A DNA stretch of 64,000 nt from JASHUC01 sp035523875 (GCA_035523875.1 DATKPY010000003.1:62001-126000), one strand, 5' to 3'; numbered from the stretch's first letter, positions 37,565 to 47,022 are shown. Notes: generated by a model from the sequence alone, not told the origin. Program-made: numbers and translations.

Positions 37565-38896
37565 TCACTCGGCGGTCGACGCGGCGAGCTCCGGGGCCGT
37601 CCGCTGGAGCATGCCGATGAATGCGGCGCACACGACGAGCACGCCGGCAATCGACAGAAAGAGCGCCGCCGAGCCGGGGGCGAGCTGCTCGATCCAGCCG
37701 CCGATGTAGGGCCCGAGAATGGCCCCGAGGCGCCCGACACCGAGCTCGACGCCCACGCCCGTGCTGCGAATCTCGGTGTCGTAGAGCGCGGCGGTGCGGT
37801 TGTTGAGCACCGTCTGCGCACCCATCACGAAGAATCCCGCGACGGCGAGCGCGGCCACGTCGGTCGCCGGGAGTCTCACGAGCGCGATGGCGGTGACGCT
37901 CGCCGCGCCGAGCAGCCAGCTTGCGAGCAGCGTTCGATCCCGTCCCGCCCGATCGGCGATCGAGCCGCAGCCGATGCCGCCCACCACCGCCGCAGACTGC
38001 AGCAGCGCTCCGTACGCGAAGCTCGTGCCGATGTGAGCGCCGCGCTCGAGCATGATTTGCGGCGTCCAGCTCGAGAGGCCGAAGATCGCAAAGAGCGACA
38101 GGCCCGAGCACGTCCACACGATGAGCGTGCCCCTGCGAACCGCCGGGGCGAGCAGCAATGCGAAGGACCCGCGATGCGCCGCGTCCTCGCCGGAGGAGAA
38201 TTCGGCCTCGCGGTAGCGCTCGGCACGGCCCGCGCACAGTCGCGCCATGACCGCGCGCAGCTCGCGCTGCCGGCCGCGGATCGCGAGGAAGCGCGGCGAC
38301 TCCGGCAGCAGGACGGCGGCGAGCGCCGCGACCGGGGCCGCGAGCGCGCCCACACCGAAGAGCGCCGTCCAGCCATGCGACGGGGCGAGCGCGAGACCGG
38401 CGAGCGCTGCCGCCACCCCACCAATCGACCAACCGGACATCATCCATCCGACGAGCGAGTTCGTTCGCGCGCGCGGGGAGATCTCGTTCACGAGCGTGAC
38501 GGCAAGCGGAAGGATCATGCCGAGTCCGATGCCGGTGATCAGGCGCGCGGCGAGAAAGCGACCGAATGAGTCGGCCCACAGCGCGTTCGCGGCGTTGCCG
38601 AGCGCCGCGACCGCGAGCGCGCCCACCAGCACCGGCTTGCGCCCGATGCGATCGGCGAGCGCACCGTTGACGAGCGAGCCTGCCATGAACCCGATCAGCC
38701 CCGAGGAGACGAGCAGTCCGGCCTCGCTCGGCACGAGCCGCCAGCTGCGCATCGCTTGGGGAATGACGTAGGCGGGCACGAACACGTCGTAGCCATCGAA
38801 CAGCGTCGCGAGCGCGAGCACCCCGACGATGAGCCGATGCGCCCCCCCGAGCGGCAACTGCTCGATCTCGCGGCGCAGATCGATCGAGTGCGACAC
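37565..38896 (-). CDS. MFS transporter, aromatic-acid/H+ symporter-like
   Basis: 443 residues from GTG 38896; an upstream GTG at 38959 gives an Ala/Arg-rich tail that is less likely. Twelve hydrophobic segments. The motif DGYDVFVPAYV in helix 1 and the loop GALADRIGRKPVL are typical of the AAHS group, which takes up benzoate-like acids. PESPRFLA closes helix 6. The substrate is not proven. An extradiol dioxygenase is nearby at 39950, which loosely supports an aromatic theme. It is divergent from yihY. Confidence 0.85.
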   Translation of the reverse strand: MSHSIDLRREIEQLPLGGAHRLIVGVLALATLFDGYDVFVPAYVIPQAMRSWRLVPSEAGLLVSSGLIGFMAGSLVNGALADRIGRKPVLVGALAVAALGNAANALWADSFGRFLAARLITGIGLGMILPLAVTLVNEISPRARTNSLVGWMMSGWSIGGVAAALAGLALAPSHGWTALFGVGALAAPVAALAAVLLPESPRFLAIRGRQRELRAVMARLCAGRAERYREAEFSSGEDAAHRGSFALLLAPAVRRGTLIVWTCSGLSLFAIFGLSSWTPQIMLERGAHIGTSFAYGALLQSAAVVGGIGCGSIADRAGRDRTLLASWLLGAASVTAIALVRLPATDVAALAVAGFFVMGAQTVLNNRTAALYDTEIRSTGVGVELGVGRLGAILGPYIGGWIEQLAPGSAALFLSIAGVLVVCAAFIGMLQRTAPELAASTAE

Positions 38897-39024
38897 GCGC
38901 GCAAGTCTAACGCGCACCGCGGACCCACGCGCAGCCGCCGCATCCGCTCGCGCGGCCACCTGCGCTACTCTTGCCCGCGACGGGAATGCTTAAGGGTGCG
39001 ACCACGCCCGCGACCGAGGACAAG
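38897..39024. other. Divergent intergenic region between MFS and YihY genes
   Basis: 128 bases with no clear -10/-35 pair. It contains an alternative YihY start (ATG 38986), a TACTCT-like hexamer at ~38966 that could serve as a -10, and a CTTAAGGG motif. Nothing else can be supported here. Confidence 0.3.
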
Positions 39025-40005
39025 ATGCTCCGCAGCCGCCGGCGCCGCACGCGGCGCCGCGGCGGATTCGCGCACCCGCGATGGCGCGACATGCTCGCCC
39101 GGGTGGCTGCGCGTGCCGCTCGCGACAACGTGGCACTGGTCGCGGCGGGTCTCGCGTTCAACGCGATGTTCGCGCTCTTCCCCATCCTCATCGTGCTGCT
39201 GTCGCTCTACGGGATGTTCGCATCTCCCGAGCAGGTGTCGCGGGAGCTGCGGCCGTTCTTGGCCCTGCTCCCCGGGGATGCGGCGCGGCTCATCCTGCAG
39301 CAACTTCGCTACATTGCCAGCCGGCCGCGCGCCGCCTTGGGGATCGGTGCGGTGGTGAGCATGACGGTGACGCTGTGGAGCTCGATTCAGGGCGTCCTCG
39401 CGCTCACCACCGCCGCGAACATCGCCTACCACGCGCGCGAGCAGCGCGGGTACGTGAGGCTCGCGGCGCTCGCGCTCGTGCTCACGCTCGGGGGAATCCT
39501 CGGCTTCGCCTTCATGGTCGCACTCACGATCGCCGTGCCGCTTGCGCTCGAGGGCGTGCGGCTCGGGCCACTTGCGAGGGACGTGGCGCTCGCCGTGCGC
39601 TGGGTCCTGCTCATCTCCTTCTCCTTGCTCGCGCTCGGCGTGGTCTATCACTTCGGGCCCTGCAGGCCGAAGACGCGCTGGCGCTGGGTGACGTGGGGGT
39701 CTGTCGCCGCCTCGGCGCTGTGGATCCTGGGAAGCGTCGTGTTCGCGTCGTACGTGACGAATTTCGCGAGCTACGGGCAGATCTACGGCACCCTCGGGGG
39801 AGCGATGGTGCTGCTCATGTGGTTCTATCTCGGTAGTTTCGCAATCCTGATCGGCGCCGAGATCAACGCAGAATGGGAGCAGCGGCCCGCGCAAGACGCG
39901 CGCACGGGCCCCCCGGGGCCTCCCGGGGAGCACGAGGCGGAGCGCACGCTCAGCCCCGCCCGAAGCGAAAGCCCGAGATCTGCCAACCCATCATCCGGCC
40001 ACTGA
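39025..40005 (+). CDS. YihY/BrkB-family inner-membrane protein
   Basis: 326 residues from ATG 39025, chosen because GAGG lies five bases upstream; ATG 38986 and TTG 38971 are also in frame. A basic N terminus, then six hydrophobic segments, beginning ALVAAGLAFNAMFALFPILIVLL, with an SMTVTLWSSIQGVLALTTAANIAY segment typical of the family (once mis-annotated as RNase BN). The C-terminal tail is acidic and Pro-rich. Function is unknown. The 3' end overlaps the convergent dioxygenase gene by 56 bases. Confidence 0.88.
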   Translation: MLRSRRRRTRRRGGFAHPRWRDMLARVAARAARDNVALVAAGLAFNAMFALFPILIVLLSLYGMFASPEQVSRELRPFLALLPGDAARLILQQLRYIASRPRAALGIGAVVSMTVTLWSSIQGVLALTTAANIAYHAREQRGYVRLAALALVLTLGGILGFAFMVALTIAVPLALEGVRLGPLARDVALAVRWVLLISFSLLALGVVYHFGPCRPKTRWRWVTWGSVAASALWILGSVVFASYVTNFASYGQIYGTLGGAMVLLMWFYLGSFAILIGAEINAEWEQRPAQDARTGPPGPPGEHEAERTLSPARSESPRSANPSSGH

Positions 40006-40774
40006 ACGCGAGCGCGCCCGGATCCTCCCCGGCCGCCCCGGCGGCCACCATGAGCGGGAGCAGATGCTCCTCGCGCGGATGGGCGATGCGAGCGGCCGGC
40101 GCGCGCGCCCAGCGCAGAAGCGCCGCGCTGCGCTCGCTGGCGCGCGGCGCGCACACGGCCGCTCGCAGCCACGCATCGAATGCCTCCGAGGCAGGAATGC
40201 GCGTGTTCTCGGGCGAGGCGATGCCGAGGTTGTGAAAGCTCATGCCGCTGCCGACGATGAGCACACCGCGGCTGCGAAGCGGGGCGAGCGCGGCGCCGAT
40301 CCGCAGATGCTCCTCGGGGTCGAGACCGCGCCGCAGGCTCATCTGCAGCATCGGCACATCGGCGTCGGGGTAGATGAGCTTGAACGGAACGAACACCCCA
40401 TGATCGAGACCGCGCTTCGCCTCCTCGCGGCTCTCGATCCCCTGCGCGGCGAGCAGCTCGCCCACTTCTCGGGCGAGCTCGGGCGCCCCGGGCGCCGGGT
40501 ATTGCAGACGGTAGGTGTGCGCGGGAAAGCCGTAATAGTCGTAGAGGAGCGGCGGGTGCGGCTGCACGTTGAGTGCGACCGGATCCTCCTCCCAGTGGCC
40601 GGAGATCACGAGCACGGCGCGCGGCACCGAGCCGATCGAGGCCGCGAGGCCGCTCAGCCAGCCGGCAAGCCCGGTCCACGGATTGGGCGTCGGATACGGC
40701 CAGTCCATGAAAAAGCACGGCCCACCGCCGTGCGGGATGTAATAGGTCGGCAGAGGCTCGAAGGCGCTCGACAT
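39950..40774 (-). CDS. DODA-type (LigB-like) extradiol dioxygenase
   Basis: 274 residues. Candidate metal ligands and catalytic His occur in IPHGGGPC, SGHWEEDPVA, DHGVFVPF and SFHNLGI, in the order seen in 4,5-DOPA dioxygenase and YgiD-like proteins. This class opens catechol rings using Fe(II) or, in some plant relatives, binds Zn. The substrate is unknown. Its end overlaps yihY; its start is ~100 bases from the divergent CmcJ-like gene, so the two could share regulation. Confidence 0.85.
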   Translation of the reverse strand: MSSAFEPLPTYYIPHGGGPCFFMDWPYPTPNPWTGLAGWLSGLAASIGSVPRAVLVISGHWEEDPVALNVQPHPPLLYDYYGFPAHTYRLQYPAPGAPELAREVGELLAAQGIESREEAKRGLDHGVFVPFKLIYPDADVPMLQMSLRRGLDPEEHLRIGAALAPLRSRGVLIVGSGMSFHNLGIASPENTRIPASEAFDAWLRAAVCAPRASERSAALLRWARAPAARIAHPREEHLLPLMVAAGAAGEDPGALAFSGRMMGWQISGFRFGRG

Positions 40775-40839
40775 GACTGCGCAGGGGCTCGTGGCGCGAA
40801 TCCGCTCATTCTAGCGTGGCCCACGCCCGCCCCATCCGC

Positions 40840-40867
40840 TTGACACCCGGACTTGCGGCTCGATAGC
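40840..40867 (+). promoter_or_regulatory. TTGACA/GATAGC promoter of the CmcJ-like gene
   Basis: A perfect TTGACA at 40840-40845, a 16-base spacer and GATAGC at 40862-40867, nine bases before ATG 40877. This is the best full -35/-10 pair in the window. The leader would be only ~2 bases and there is no Shine-Dalgarno. Confidence 0.6.
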
Positions 40868-40876
40868 TTTCCGGGC

Positions 40877-41728
40877 ATGTCAACGCGCTCGTCCCCCGCG
40901 GCCCGGGTTGCCGAGCCGCGCTTCGTCACCGGCGGCATCAACTACGCCGCGGCGATGTCGCAGCGGCCGCGCTATCACGCCAATGACAGCTCGCGGGACG
41001 TGCTGGTGCTCGATGCGCGCACGGTCGCGATCGAGGATGCACGCTGCCGCAGCGTACCCCCTGCGCTCGCGCGCGAGGGTCTGGCGCTCGTTGCCCATCG
41101 CAGTGCGGTCGCCGATTTTCGCGACGCGCGCGAGGTGGCGGCGGCGCATCCGCGCGAGATCGAGCGGCTCGTGCTCGAGCTCTCCGGCGCCGACGCGGTG
41201 GTCGTGAACGGCAGCGGCGTGCTGCGCTTCGGCGAGCGCTCCGCCGACTCCGGGCGGCACGACAACTCCCGCCCGGCGCGCTTCGTTCACGTCGACTGCT
41301 CGGATGCGACGGCGGCGGCGTTCGCCGAGCGCTCGCGCCCGCGCACGCCCGAGCGGGCACTGCGACGGTTCGCTCATTACAACGTGTGGCGCGTCTTCTC
41401 ACCGCCGCCGCAGGATGTGCCACTGGCCGTCTGCGACGCGCGCAGCGTCGCGCCGCGGGATCTGGTGCCTGCGGATGCGGTGTTCGACGTGACCGGGCAG
41501 CCCGAATGGTCCTTCGAGGGCCTCGTGGTGCGCTACAACCCGGATCACCGCTGGCTTTTCTTCTCCGAGATGACGCGCGATGAGGTGATCGTCTTCAAGA
41601 CTCACGATTCCGCGCGGGGCGAGCCGAGCCAGGTGCCGCACAGCGCCTTCAACGATCCCACTTGTCCGCCGGACGTGCCGCCGCGCTCGAGCATCGAGAT
41701 GCGCGCCTGCGCGTACTGGTTCGCCTGA
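40877..41728 (+). CDS. CmcJ/NvfI-family oxidoreductase-like protein
   Basis: 283 residues from ATG 40877. The family pattern is visible: RFVHVDCSD, HYNVWRVFSPPPQDVPLAVCDARSV, RWLFFSEMTRDEVIVFKTHDS and PPRSSIEMRACAYWF. Relatives act in the oxidation of cephamycin (CmcJ) and fungal meroterpenoids; others are unassigned. Its natural substrate here is unknown. It stands alone behind a good promoter and is divergent from the dioxygenase gene. No biosynthetic cluster surrounds it. Confidence 0.75.
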   Translation: MSTRSSPAARVAEPRFVTGGINYAAAMSQRPRYHANDSSRDVLVLDARTVAIEDARCRSVPPALAREGLALVAHRSAVADFRDAREVAAAHPREIERLVLELSGADAVVVNGSGVLRFGERSADSGRHDNSRPARFVHVDCSDATAAAFAERSRPRTPERALRRFAHYNVWRVFSPPPQDVPLAVCDARSVAPRDLVPADAVFDVTGQPEWSFEGLVVRYNPDHRWLFFSEMTRDEVIVFKTHDSARGEPSQVPHSAFNDPTCPPDVPPRSSIEMRACAYWFA

Positions 41729-41811
41729 CCGAAGCGTGGTTGCGCCCGCCGGGCGGGACGAGGGACGGCGGCACCCTCGCGCGTATTGATCAAGGGTGGA
41801 GTGCGGGCGGC

Positions 41812-42909
41812 ATGGCCGACTCGCGAACGGTACGGAAGACGCGCGTGTTCGCCATCATCGGATATCTCTTCTCGCGCGAGCGCGCCGGCCTCAGGCGCTC
41901 GATCGCCGGCATCTATGCGCTGCTCGCGGCGCTCAACGTCGCGGCGTGGCTGTGGGCCCTGATCGTCTTTCACCGCCAGCCGCTGCTCCTCGGGACGGCT
42001 CTGCTCGCATACGGATTCGGTCTGCGGCACGCCGTCGATGCCGATCACATTGCCGCGATCGACAATGTGACGCGCAAGCTCATGCAGGAGGGCAAGCGCC
42101 CGGTCGCGGTGGGCTTCTGGTTCGCGATGGGGCACTCGAGCGTGGTGATCCTTGCCGCTGCCGGGATCGCCGCGGCCGCGACGGCGCTCGCACCGCGGCT
42201 CGCCGCGGCACGCGAGATCGGCGGAGTCATCAGCACGTCGGTCTCGGCGCTGTTCCTGCTGCTCATCGCGGCGATGAATCTCGCGATCTTCCTGTCGGTG
42301 TGGCGCACGTTCCGGCACGTGCGCCAGGGCGGCCGTTACGCGGAGGAGGACCTCGACCTGCTGCTCAATCGCCGCGGCTTCGCGGCCCGGATCTTCCGGC
42401 CGCTGTTCCGACTGGTGCGCAGCAGCTGGCACATGATCCCGCTCGGCTTCCTCTTCGGACTCGGCTTCGACACGGCGACGGAGGTGGCCCTCCTCGGGAT
42501 CTCGGCGACCCAGGCCGCGAAGGGCGTGTCCATCTGGGCCATCATGGTGTTCCCGGCCCTGTTCGCGGCCGGCATGTCGTTGATCGACACGACCGACGGG
42601 GTGCTGATGCTCGGCGCCTACGACTGGGCGTTCGTCAAGCCGATCCGCAAGCTCTTCTACAACATGACGATCACGCTGGTCTCGGTCGCCGTCGCGCTGC
42701 TCATCGGCGGGATCGAGGCGCTCGGGCTCATCGAGGACCAGCTGCACCTCTCGGGTGAGTTCTGGAACTGGATCGGACGGCTCAATGGCAACTTCAGCAG
42801 TCTCGGATTCCTCATCATCGGCATCTTCGCGATCACCTGGGCCGGCTCGGTGATCATCTACCGCTACAAGGGCTACGAGGAGCTCGAGGTGAGAAGCCCC
42901 GTCGACTGA
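41812..42909 (+). CDS. NiCoT (HoxN/NixA) nickel-cobalt permease
   Basis: 365 residues from ATG 41812, with GGTGGAG 10-14 bases before. Eight hydrophobic segments; the signature HAVDADHIAAIDN in helix II is the metal-selectivity motif of this family. LGFDTATEVALL and the GMSLIDTTDG helix V-VI motif are also present. It takes up Ni2+ or Co2+ through the inner membrane. No nickel enzyme is encoded nearby. Its end overlaps the P1B-ATPase gene by 37 bases on the opposite strand. Confidence 0.93.
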   Translation: MADSRTVRKTRVFAIIGYLFSRERAGLRRSIAGIYALLAALNVAAWLWALIVFHRQPLLLGTALLAYGFGLRHAVDADHIAAIDNVTRKLMQEGKRPVAVGFWFAMGHSSVVILAAAGIAAAATALAPRLAAAREIGGVISTSVSALFLLLIAAMNLAIFLSVWRTFRHVRQGGRYAEEDLDLLLNRRGFAARIFRPLFRLVRSSWHMIPLGFLFGLGFDTATEVALLGISATQAAKGVSIWAIMVFPALFAAGMSLIDTTDGVLMLGAYDWAFVKPIRKLFYNMTITLVSVAVALLIGGIEALGLIEDQLHLSGEFWNWIGRLNGNFSSLGFLIIGIFAITWAGSVIIYRYKGYEELEVRSPVD

Positions 42910-44894
42910 GCCCTGGGAAGAGGGGCGTGCGCGCCGCGGGTCTCGTCGAACAGCAGCAGACGGCCGGCGTTGCCGAGTCCGATGAAGGTGCTGAGATTGT
43001 GCAGCAACGCCGCGATGATCGGCGCCTCGATCCCGAGCACGCCCGCGCCCGCAAGCACCGTGAGCCCGAAGGTGAAACCCACGCCGATCGCGACGTTGAC
43101 GTTGATCGTGCGCCGGCAGCGGCGGCTCAAGCGGATGCAGGTTCCGAGGCGGCGCAAGTCGTTCGTCATCAAAGCGAGATCGGCCGAAGCGAGCGCCACG
43201 TCGCCTGCACCCTGCGCCCCCATCGCGACGCCCACCGCCCCGGCGCGCAGCGCGAGGGTATCGTTGATACCGTCGCCTACCACCATCGGCCGGTAGCCCT
43301 TGCCGATCTCCTGCATCACGCAGTCCATCTTTTGCTCGGGCAGCATCTCGGCCTGCACATCGAGAATGCCGATCTCGGCAGCGACCTGGCGTGCGACCGC
43401 GGTGCGATCCCCGGTGAGCAGCACCACCCGCTCGATGCCGAGCGCTTTCAGGTCTTGAACGGCGGGGGCGGCGCTCGCGCGCAGCTGATCGAAGAACAGG
43501 AGCCAGCCGAGGAAGCGTCCGTCCAGGCTCACCCCGGCGATCGGCCCGCTATGCGCCGGCGCTGGCGGCGCCTCGATGCCGAGCCGGCCGAACAGATCGG
43601 AGCGCCCCAGCGCGGCGGGCCGGCCCTCGTAGCGGCCCGTCACCCCGAACCCGCCGAACTCGCGCGTCTCCTCGAGCGGCAGGCGCTCCGCGACGGGCAC
43701 TGCCGCGGCGGCGGCGCGGCTCAGTGGGTGGTTGCTCGCCGCTCCGAGGCTCGCGCCGAGCCGCTTGAGGAGCTGCGGATCCACGCCCGACACGGCGCGC
43801 GCCTCCGCGAGGTGCAGATCCCCGGTGGTGAGTGTGCCGGTCTTGTCGAAGACGACGGAGGACACATCGGAGAGATGCTCGAGGAACGCCGAGCCCTTGA
43901 TGAGAATGCCGTGGCGCGCGGCGACCGCGATCGCCGCAACGGCGGTGGCGGGCGCAGCGAGCACCAGCGCGCACGGACACGAGGCGACGAGCACTGCGAG
44001 CATCGCCGGGACGTTGCCGGTGAGGAGCCAGGTGCCGGAGGCGACGAGCAGCACCAGCGCCATGTACTGTCCGGCGTAGCGGTCGAGCAGGCGCGTCACG
44101 GGCGGCTTTGCGTTCTCCGCCTCGCGCATGAGCGCGATGATGCGGCCGACGGTGCTCTCGGCACCGACCCGGGTGAGCTCCACCTGCAGCAGCCCGTCGA
44201 TGTTCATCGCTCCGGCGAGCACGGGGTGGCCCTCGCCGATCTCCACCGGAACGGATTCGCCCGTGAGCGAGGCCATGTCGAGCATCGAGTGCCCGCGACG
44301 CACGATCCCGTCGGCCGGTACGCGCTCGCCCGCGCGCAGCTCGATCAGATCGCCGACCTCGAGCTCGCCGCTCGGCACGCGCTCCGTGCTTCCGTCCGGC
44401 AGCAGGCGGCGCGTGTCGGCGTCCGTGAGGCGCGTGAGCGCGCGCACCGCCTCGTGCGACCCCAACATGCTGCGCTCCTCGAGCACGTGGCCGATCGTCA
44501 TCACGATCGGCAGGAGCGCCGCGGTCATCAGGTCCCCGGTCGCCCACGCCGCAATGAGCGCGAGCGCCACCAACCGGTCGGTGATTCCATGCAGGCTCGG
44601 ATGGCGCAGGCTCGCCCACGCCTCGACGAAGACCGGTACGGCGACGAGGGTCGCGGCGATGCCCGCGACGAGCTCGGCGACGCCCGCCGCCGACGGGATG
44701 AGCAGTCGCATCCCGGCGGCCACCGCGAGCACGCACAGCGCGGCGAGCGCGAGCGTGAGGCGCAGCCCGAGCACCAGCCGCTCGGCGCGATCGAGAAGCG
44801 CCGCGGGCTCACCCGCGGTCTCGCCGCCGACGAAACGTGCCGCCGCCTCGGCGCCGCCGCAGGCGCCCGCGCCCATCTCCGGTACGGTGCTCAT
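42873..44894 (-). CDS. P1B-type metal ATPase, CPC type without N-terminal HMA domain
   Basis: 673 residues. TGES actuator, ion-binding Cys-Pro-Cys (SCPCALVL at ~303), phosphorylation DKTGTLTTG near 350 and SNHPLSRA as the HP site. The hinge GDGINDTLAL differs from the common GDGINDAPAL. There is no heavy-metal-associated N-terminal domain; the N terminus has only a CGG. Helix 8 HNLSTFIGLGNAGR looks closer to Zn/Cd/Co-type pumps than to copper pumps, but the ion is uncertain. Its ATG overlaps the stop of the SPFH gene upstream (ATGA). It should export a metal ion to the periplasm, in a membrane region shaped by those SPFH proteins. Confidence 0.92.
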   Translation of the reverse strand: MSTVPEMGAGACGGAEAAARFVGGETAGEPAALLDRAERLVLGLRLTLALAALCVLAVAAGMRLLIPSAAGVAELVAGIAATLVAVPVFVEAWASLRHPSLHGITDRLVALALIAAWATGDLMTAALLPIVMTIGHVLEERSMLGSHEAVRALTRLTDADTRRLLPDGSTERVPSGELEVGDLIELRAGERVPADGIVRRGHSMLDMASLTGESVPVEIGEGHPVLAGAMNIDGLLQVELTRVGAESTVGRIIALMREAENAKPPVTRLLDRYAGQYMALVLLVASGTWLLTGNVPAMLAVLVASCPCALVLAAPATAVAAIAVAARHGILIKGSAFLEHLSDVSSVVFDKTGTLTTGDLHLAEARAVSGVDPQLLKRLGASLGAASNHPLSRAAAAAVPVAERLPLEETREFGGFGVTGRYEGRPAALGRSDLFGRLGIEAPPAPAHSGPIAGVSLDGRFLGWLLFFDQLRASAAPAVQDLKALGIERVVLLTGDRTAVARQVAAEIGILDVQAEMLPEQKMDCVMQEIGKGYRPMVVGDGINDTLALRAGAVGVAMGAQGAGDVALASADLALMTNDLRRLGTCIRLSRRCRRTINVNVAIGVGFTFGLTVLAGAGVLGIEAPIIAALLHNLSTFIGLGNAGRLLLFDETRGAHAPLPRAQSTGLLTSSSS

Positions 44895-45991
44895 TTGGTC
44901 GCCCCCGGTAAGACCAGACGTGTTCCCGTGCGCGGATCGACCAGTGTGGTCGAGCCGACGCGACTCATGATCACCGCGACGCGCGCGCGGTATTCGCGCA
45001 GCAGCAGGCTCGGACGTGTCTGCGGCGTCTCCTCGCGCGCGAGCGCGACGATCGGCGCCGCTGCAACCTCGGCACGGCTGATGCGCTCCGTGGCGATTGC
45101 CTGTGCGGCGCTCAGGAGCTCTTCACGCTCGCGGTCGGCCTCCTGACGCCGCCGCTCGGCGTCGGTGCGAGCCACGGCGACACCGCGGTCGGCCGCCTGG
45201 GTGGCGAGCAGCACCGCGTCGAACGCCGACTTCGCCTCGGGCGGCAGCCACGCCGTCGTGTCGATGCGCTCGATGCGCACCCCGAGCGGCGCCCCATCGG
45301 CGGCGAGCGCGCTCAGGCGCGCGTTCATGGAATCGAGCAGGGAGCTGCGCACTTCGCCGCGCAGCGCGATCAAGGCGCGTGCATCGCTCGGCACGCCGCC
45401 GCCCGACTGCACGACGAGGAAATCGTTGAGATTGCGCCCGGCGGTCACGTGCACGGTCGTCGCGCGGAACAGCCGATCGAGCGCCGCGGCGACGTGAGCG
45501 CGCGACAGTGCGTAGGCGATCGGGTCGCTGATTCGGTAGATGAGCGTCGCGTCGAGCAGCACGACGTTGCCATCCCCGGTGAGAAAGGCCGAAGCGTTCT
45601 GCGGTATGCCCTCCGTGGGCTCGAAGGGGCCGACCAGTGCGCGCGCCTTGTCGCTCCACGACGGGAGCGTCGACACATTCTGGCTCAGCTGCCGATCGGG
45701 CCCCGGGAGGAGCTCGATGCGCTCGATCGGGCGCGGCCAGGCGATGAGCAGTCCCGCCTCCTGCGTGCGCACGATGCGCCCGAACCGCAGCACCACCGCC
45801 TGACTGTCGGAGGCGATCTCGCGCACGTTGGTCATGAGCCAGATGAGCAGCGCGAGCACAGCGGCTCCGTAGACGGCGCGGAAGCCGATCGCGACCGACT
45901 GGGCGATGGGGCCGGGCGCGGGCAGGGGCGGCGGTCCGGCGGGCGCGGACGGTGCGGGGGCCCGCGGCGGGGGCTCGAGCGTCGCGCTCAC
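44891..45991 (-). CDS. SPFH/Band 7 membrane protein (HflK/HflC-like), second
   Basis: 366 residues from GTG 45991, overlapping the stop of the HflC-like gene (GTGA). Pro/Ala-rich N-terminal tail, one transmembrane helix (VYGAAVLALLIWLMTNV), then an SPFH domain (VVLRFGRIV, PRPIERIELLPG) and a long C-terminal coiled coil (~265-330). SPFH proteins form large rings that organise membrane microdomains; HflK-HflC cages FtsH in E. coli. This copy is distinct from canonical HflC. It is coupled to the ATPase gene downstream, which suggests a stoichiometric partner. Confidence 0.85.
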   Translation of the reverse strand: MSATLEPPPRAPAPSAPAGPPPLPAPGPIAQSVAIGFRAVYGAAVLALLIWLMTNVREIASDSQAVVLRFGRIVRTQEAGLLIAWPRPIERIELLPGPDRQLSQNVSTLPSWSDKARALVGPFEPTEGIPQNASAFLTGDGNVVLLDATLIYRISDPIAYALSRAHVAAALDRLFRATTVHVTAGRNLNDFLVVQSGGGVPSDARALIALRGEVRSSLLDSMNARLSALAADGAPLGVRIERIDTTAWLPPEAKSAFDAVLLATQAADRGVAVARTDAERRRQEADREREELLSAAQAIATERISRAEVAAAPIVALAREETPQTRPSLLLREYRARVAVIMSRVGSTTLVDPRTGTRLVLPGATK

Positions 45992-46983
45992 GGGTTCGCC
46001 TTCGCGGTGTCGCGCGGAGCGGAGCGCGGCAGTGCCGCGCCCACCGGACCGTCGACGAGCACGCGGAACGGCGCCGCGTCCGTGCGCAGCACGACGCTGG
46101 TATTGCGGCCGACCATCTCGCTCAACGCATCGAGCGAGCGCAGCGTCGTATAGAGCCCGGGATCGCTGCGGTATGCCTTGGCGTAGATCCGCGCGGCCGC
46201 CTGCTCGGCATCCGCCTCGGTGTGCGCGGCTTGCTCGCGCGCCGTCGCCACGACTTCGCGCGCATCACGATCGGCATCGGCGCGGATCGCCGCGGCCTGG
46301 CGCAGTCCCTCGGCGGTGCGCTCGGCTGCGACCGTCTCGCGCTCCGCGCGCATGCGTGCGACGGTGGCCGCGAGCGTCTCATCCGGCAAGGTCATGCGCT
46401 CGATCCCGACCTGACGCACGTCGATGCCGTACACCTGCAGCATGCGCGGGGCGATTTGCGCCTGCACCTGCTCCTCGAAGGCATCCAGCCGTACCTTTGC
46501 CGGGTCGATGTTGACGAGATCGCCGAGCGCGAAGTTGCTGGAGGTGATGTGCAGGGCGGCATTGACGAAGCTGCGCAGCTGCCGCGCCGCCTCGTCGGGC
46601 TGGTTGCGCACCGAGCGCAGGAACTGACGCACGCGCCGCGGATCGTCCGGTACCTGCCACGCGACGTAGGCCTGCACCAGCACGCGCAGTCCGTCGCGCG
46701 TGCCCACGTCCTGAAGGCCGGTGGAGGTCGTGCGCAATCGCAAGTCGATCGGAATGCTGCCCTCGATCGGCGCCGGCAGCTTCCATGCGAGTCCGGGCTG
46801 AGTGACGACGCGGATGGGGTTGCCGAAGCGCGTGATGACGCCCGCTTCTCCCGCCGGCACCATGACGATGCACGCGGCGGCGATCGCGGCGAGCAGGATC
46901 AGCGCTGCGACGCCGATCCGCAGCGCGAGCGCAGCGCGCTGGTCCGCCTGCGCCGAACCCTCTGGTGTGGACTCGATGAACAT
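45988..46983 (-). CDS. SPFH/HflC-like membrane protein
   Basis: 331 residues. N-terminal transmembrane helix (RIGVAALILLAAIAAACIVMV), then VPAGEAGVITRFGNPIRVV and PGLAWKLPAPIEG of the HflC type, with the QVYGIDVRQVGIERM segment and a long C-terminal helix. It would form hetero-oligomers with the neighbouring SPFH proteins. The canonical hflX-hflK-hflC locus is not here, so this looks like a paralogous set. It is 39 bases downstream of the large HflK-like gene. Confidence 0.88.
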   Translation of the reverse strand: MFIESTPEGSAQADQRAALALRIGVAALILLAAIAAACIVMVPAGEAGVITRFGNPIRVVTQPGLAWKLPAPIEGSIPIDLRLRTTSTGLQDVGTRDGLRVLVQAYVAWQVPDDPRRVRQFLRSVRNQPDEAARQLRSFVNAALHITSSNFALGDLVNIDPAKVRLDAFEEQVQAQIAPRMLQVYGIDVRQVGIERMTLPDETLAATVARMRAERETVAAERTAEGLRQAAAIRADADRDAREVVATAREQAAHTEADAEQAAARIYAKAYRSDPGLYTTLRSLDALSEMVGRNTSVVLRTDAAPFRVLVDGPVGAALPRSAPRDTAKANP

Positions 46984-47022
46984 GGTGTCTCCGGGTAGGC
47001 TCGGGAAGTGGGGTGAGGCGCC

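Noticed and set aside
13203..38995. CCCTTAAG-type octamers at 13203, 32502 and 38988
   Set aside because: Three short hits at unrelated positions; not enough to claim an operator.
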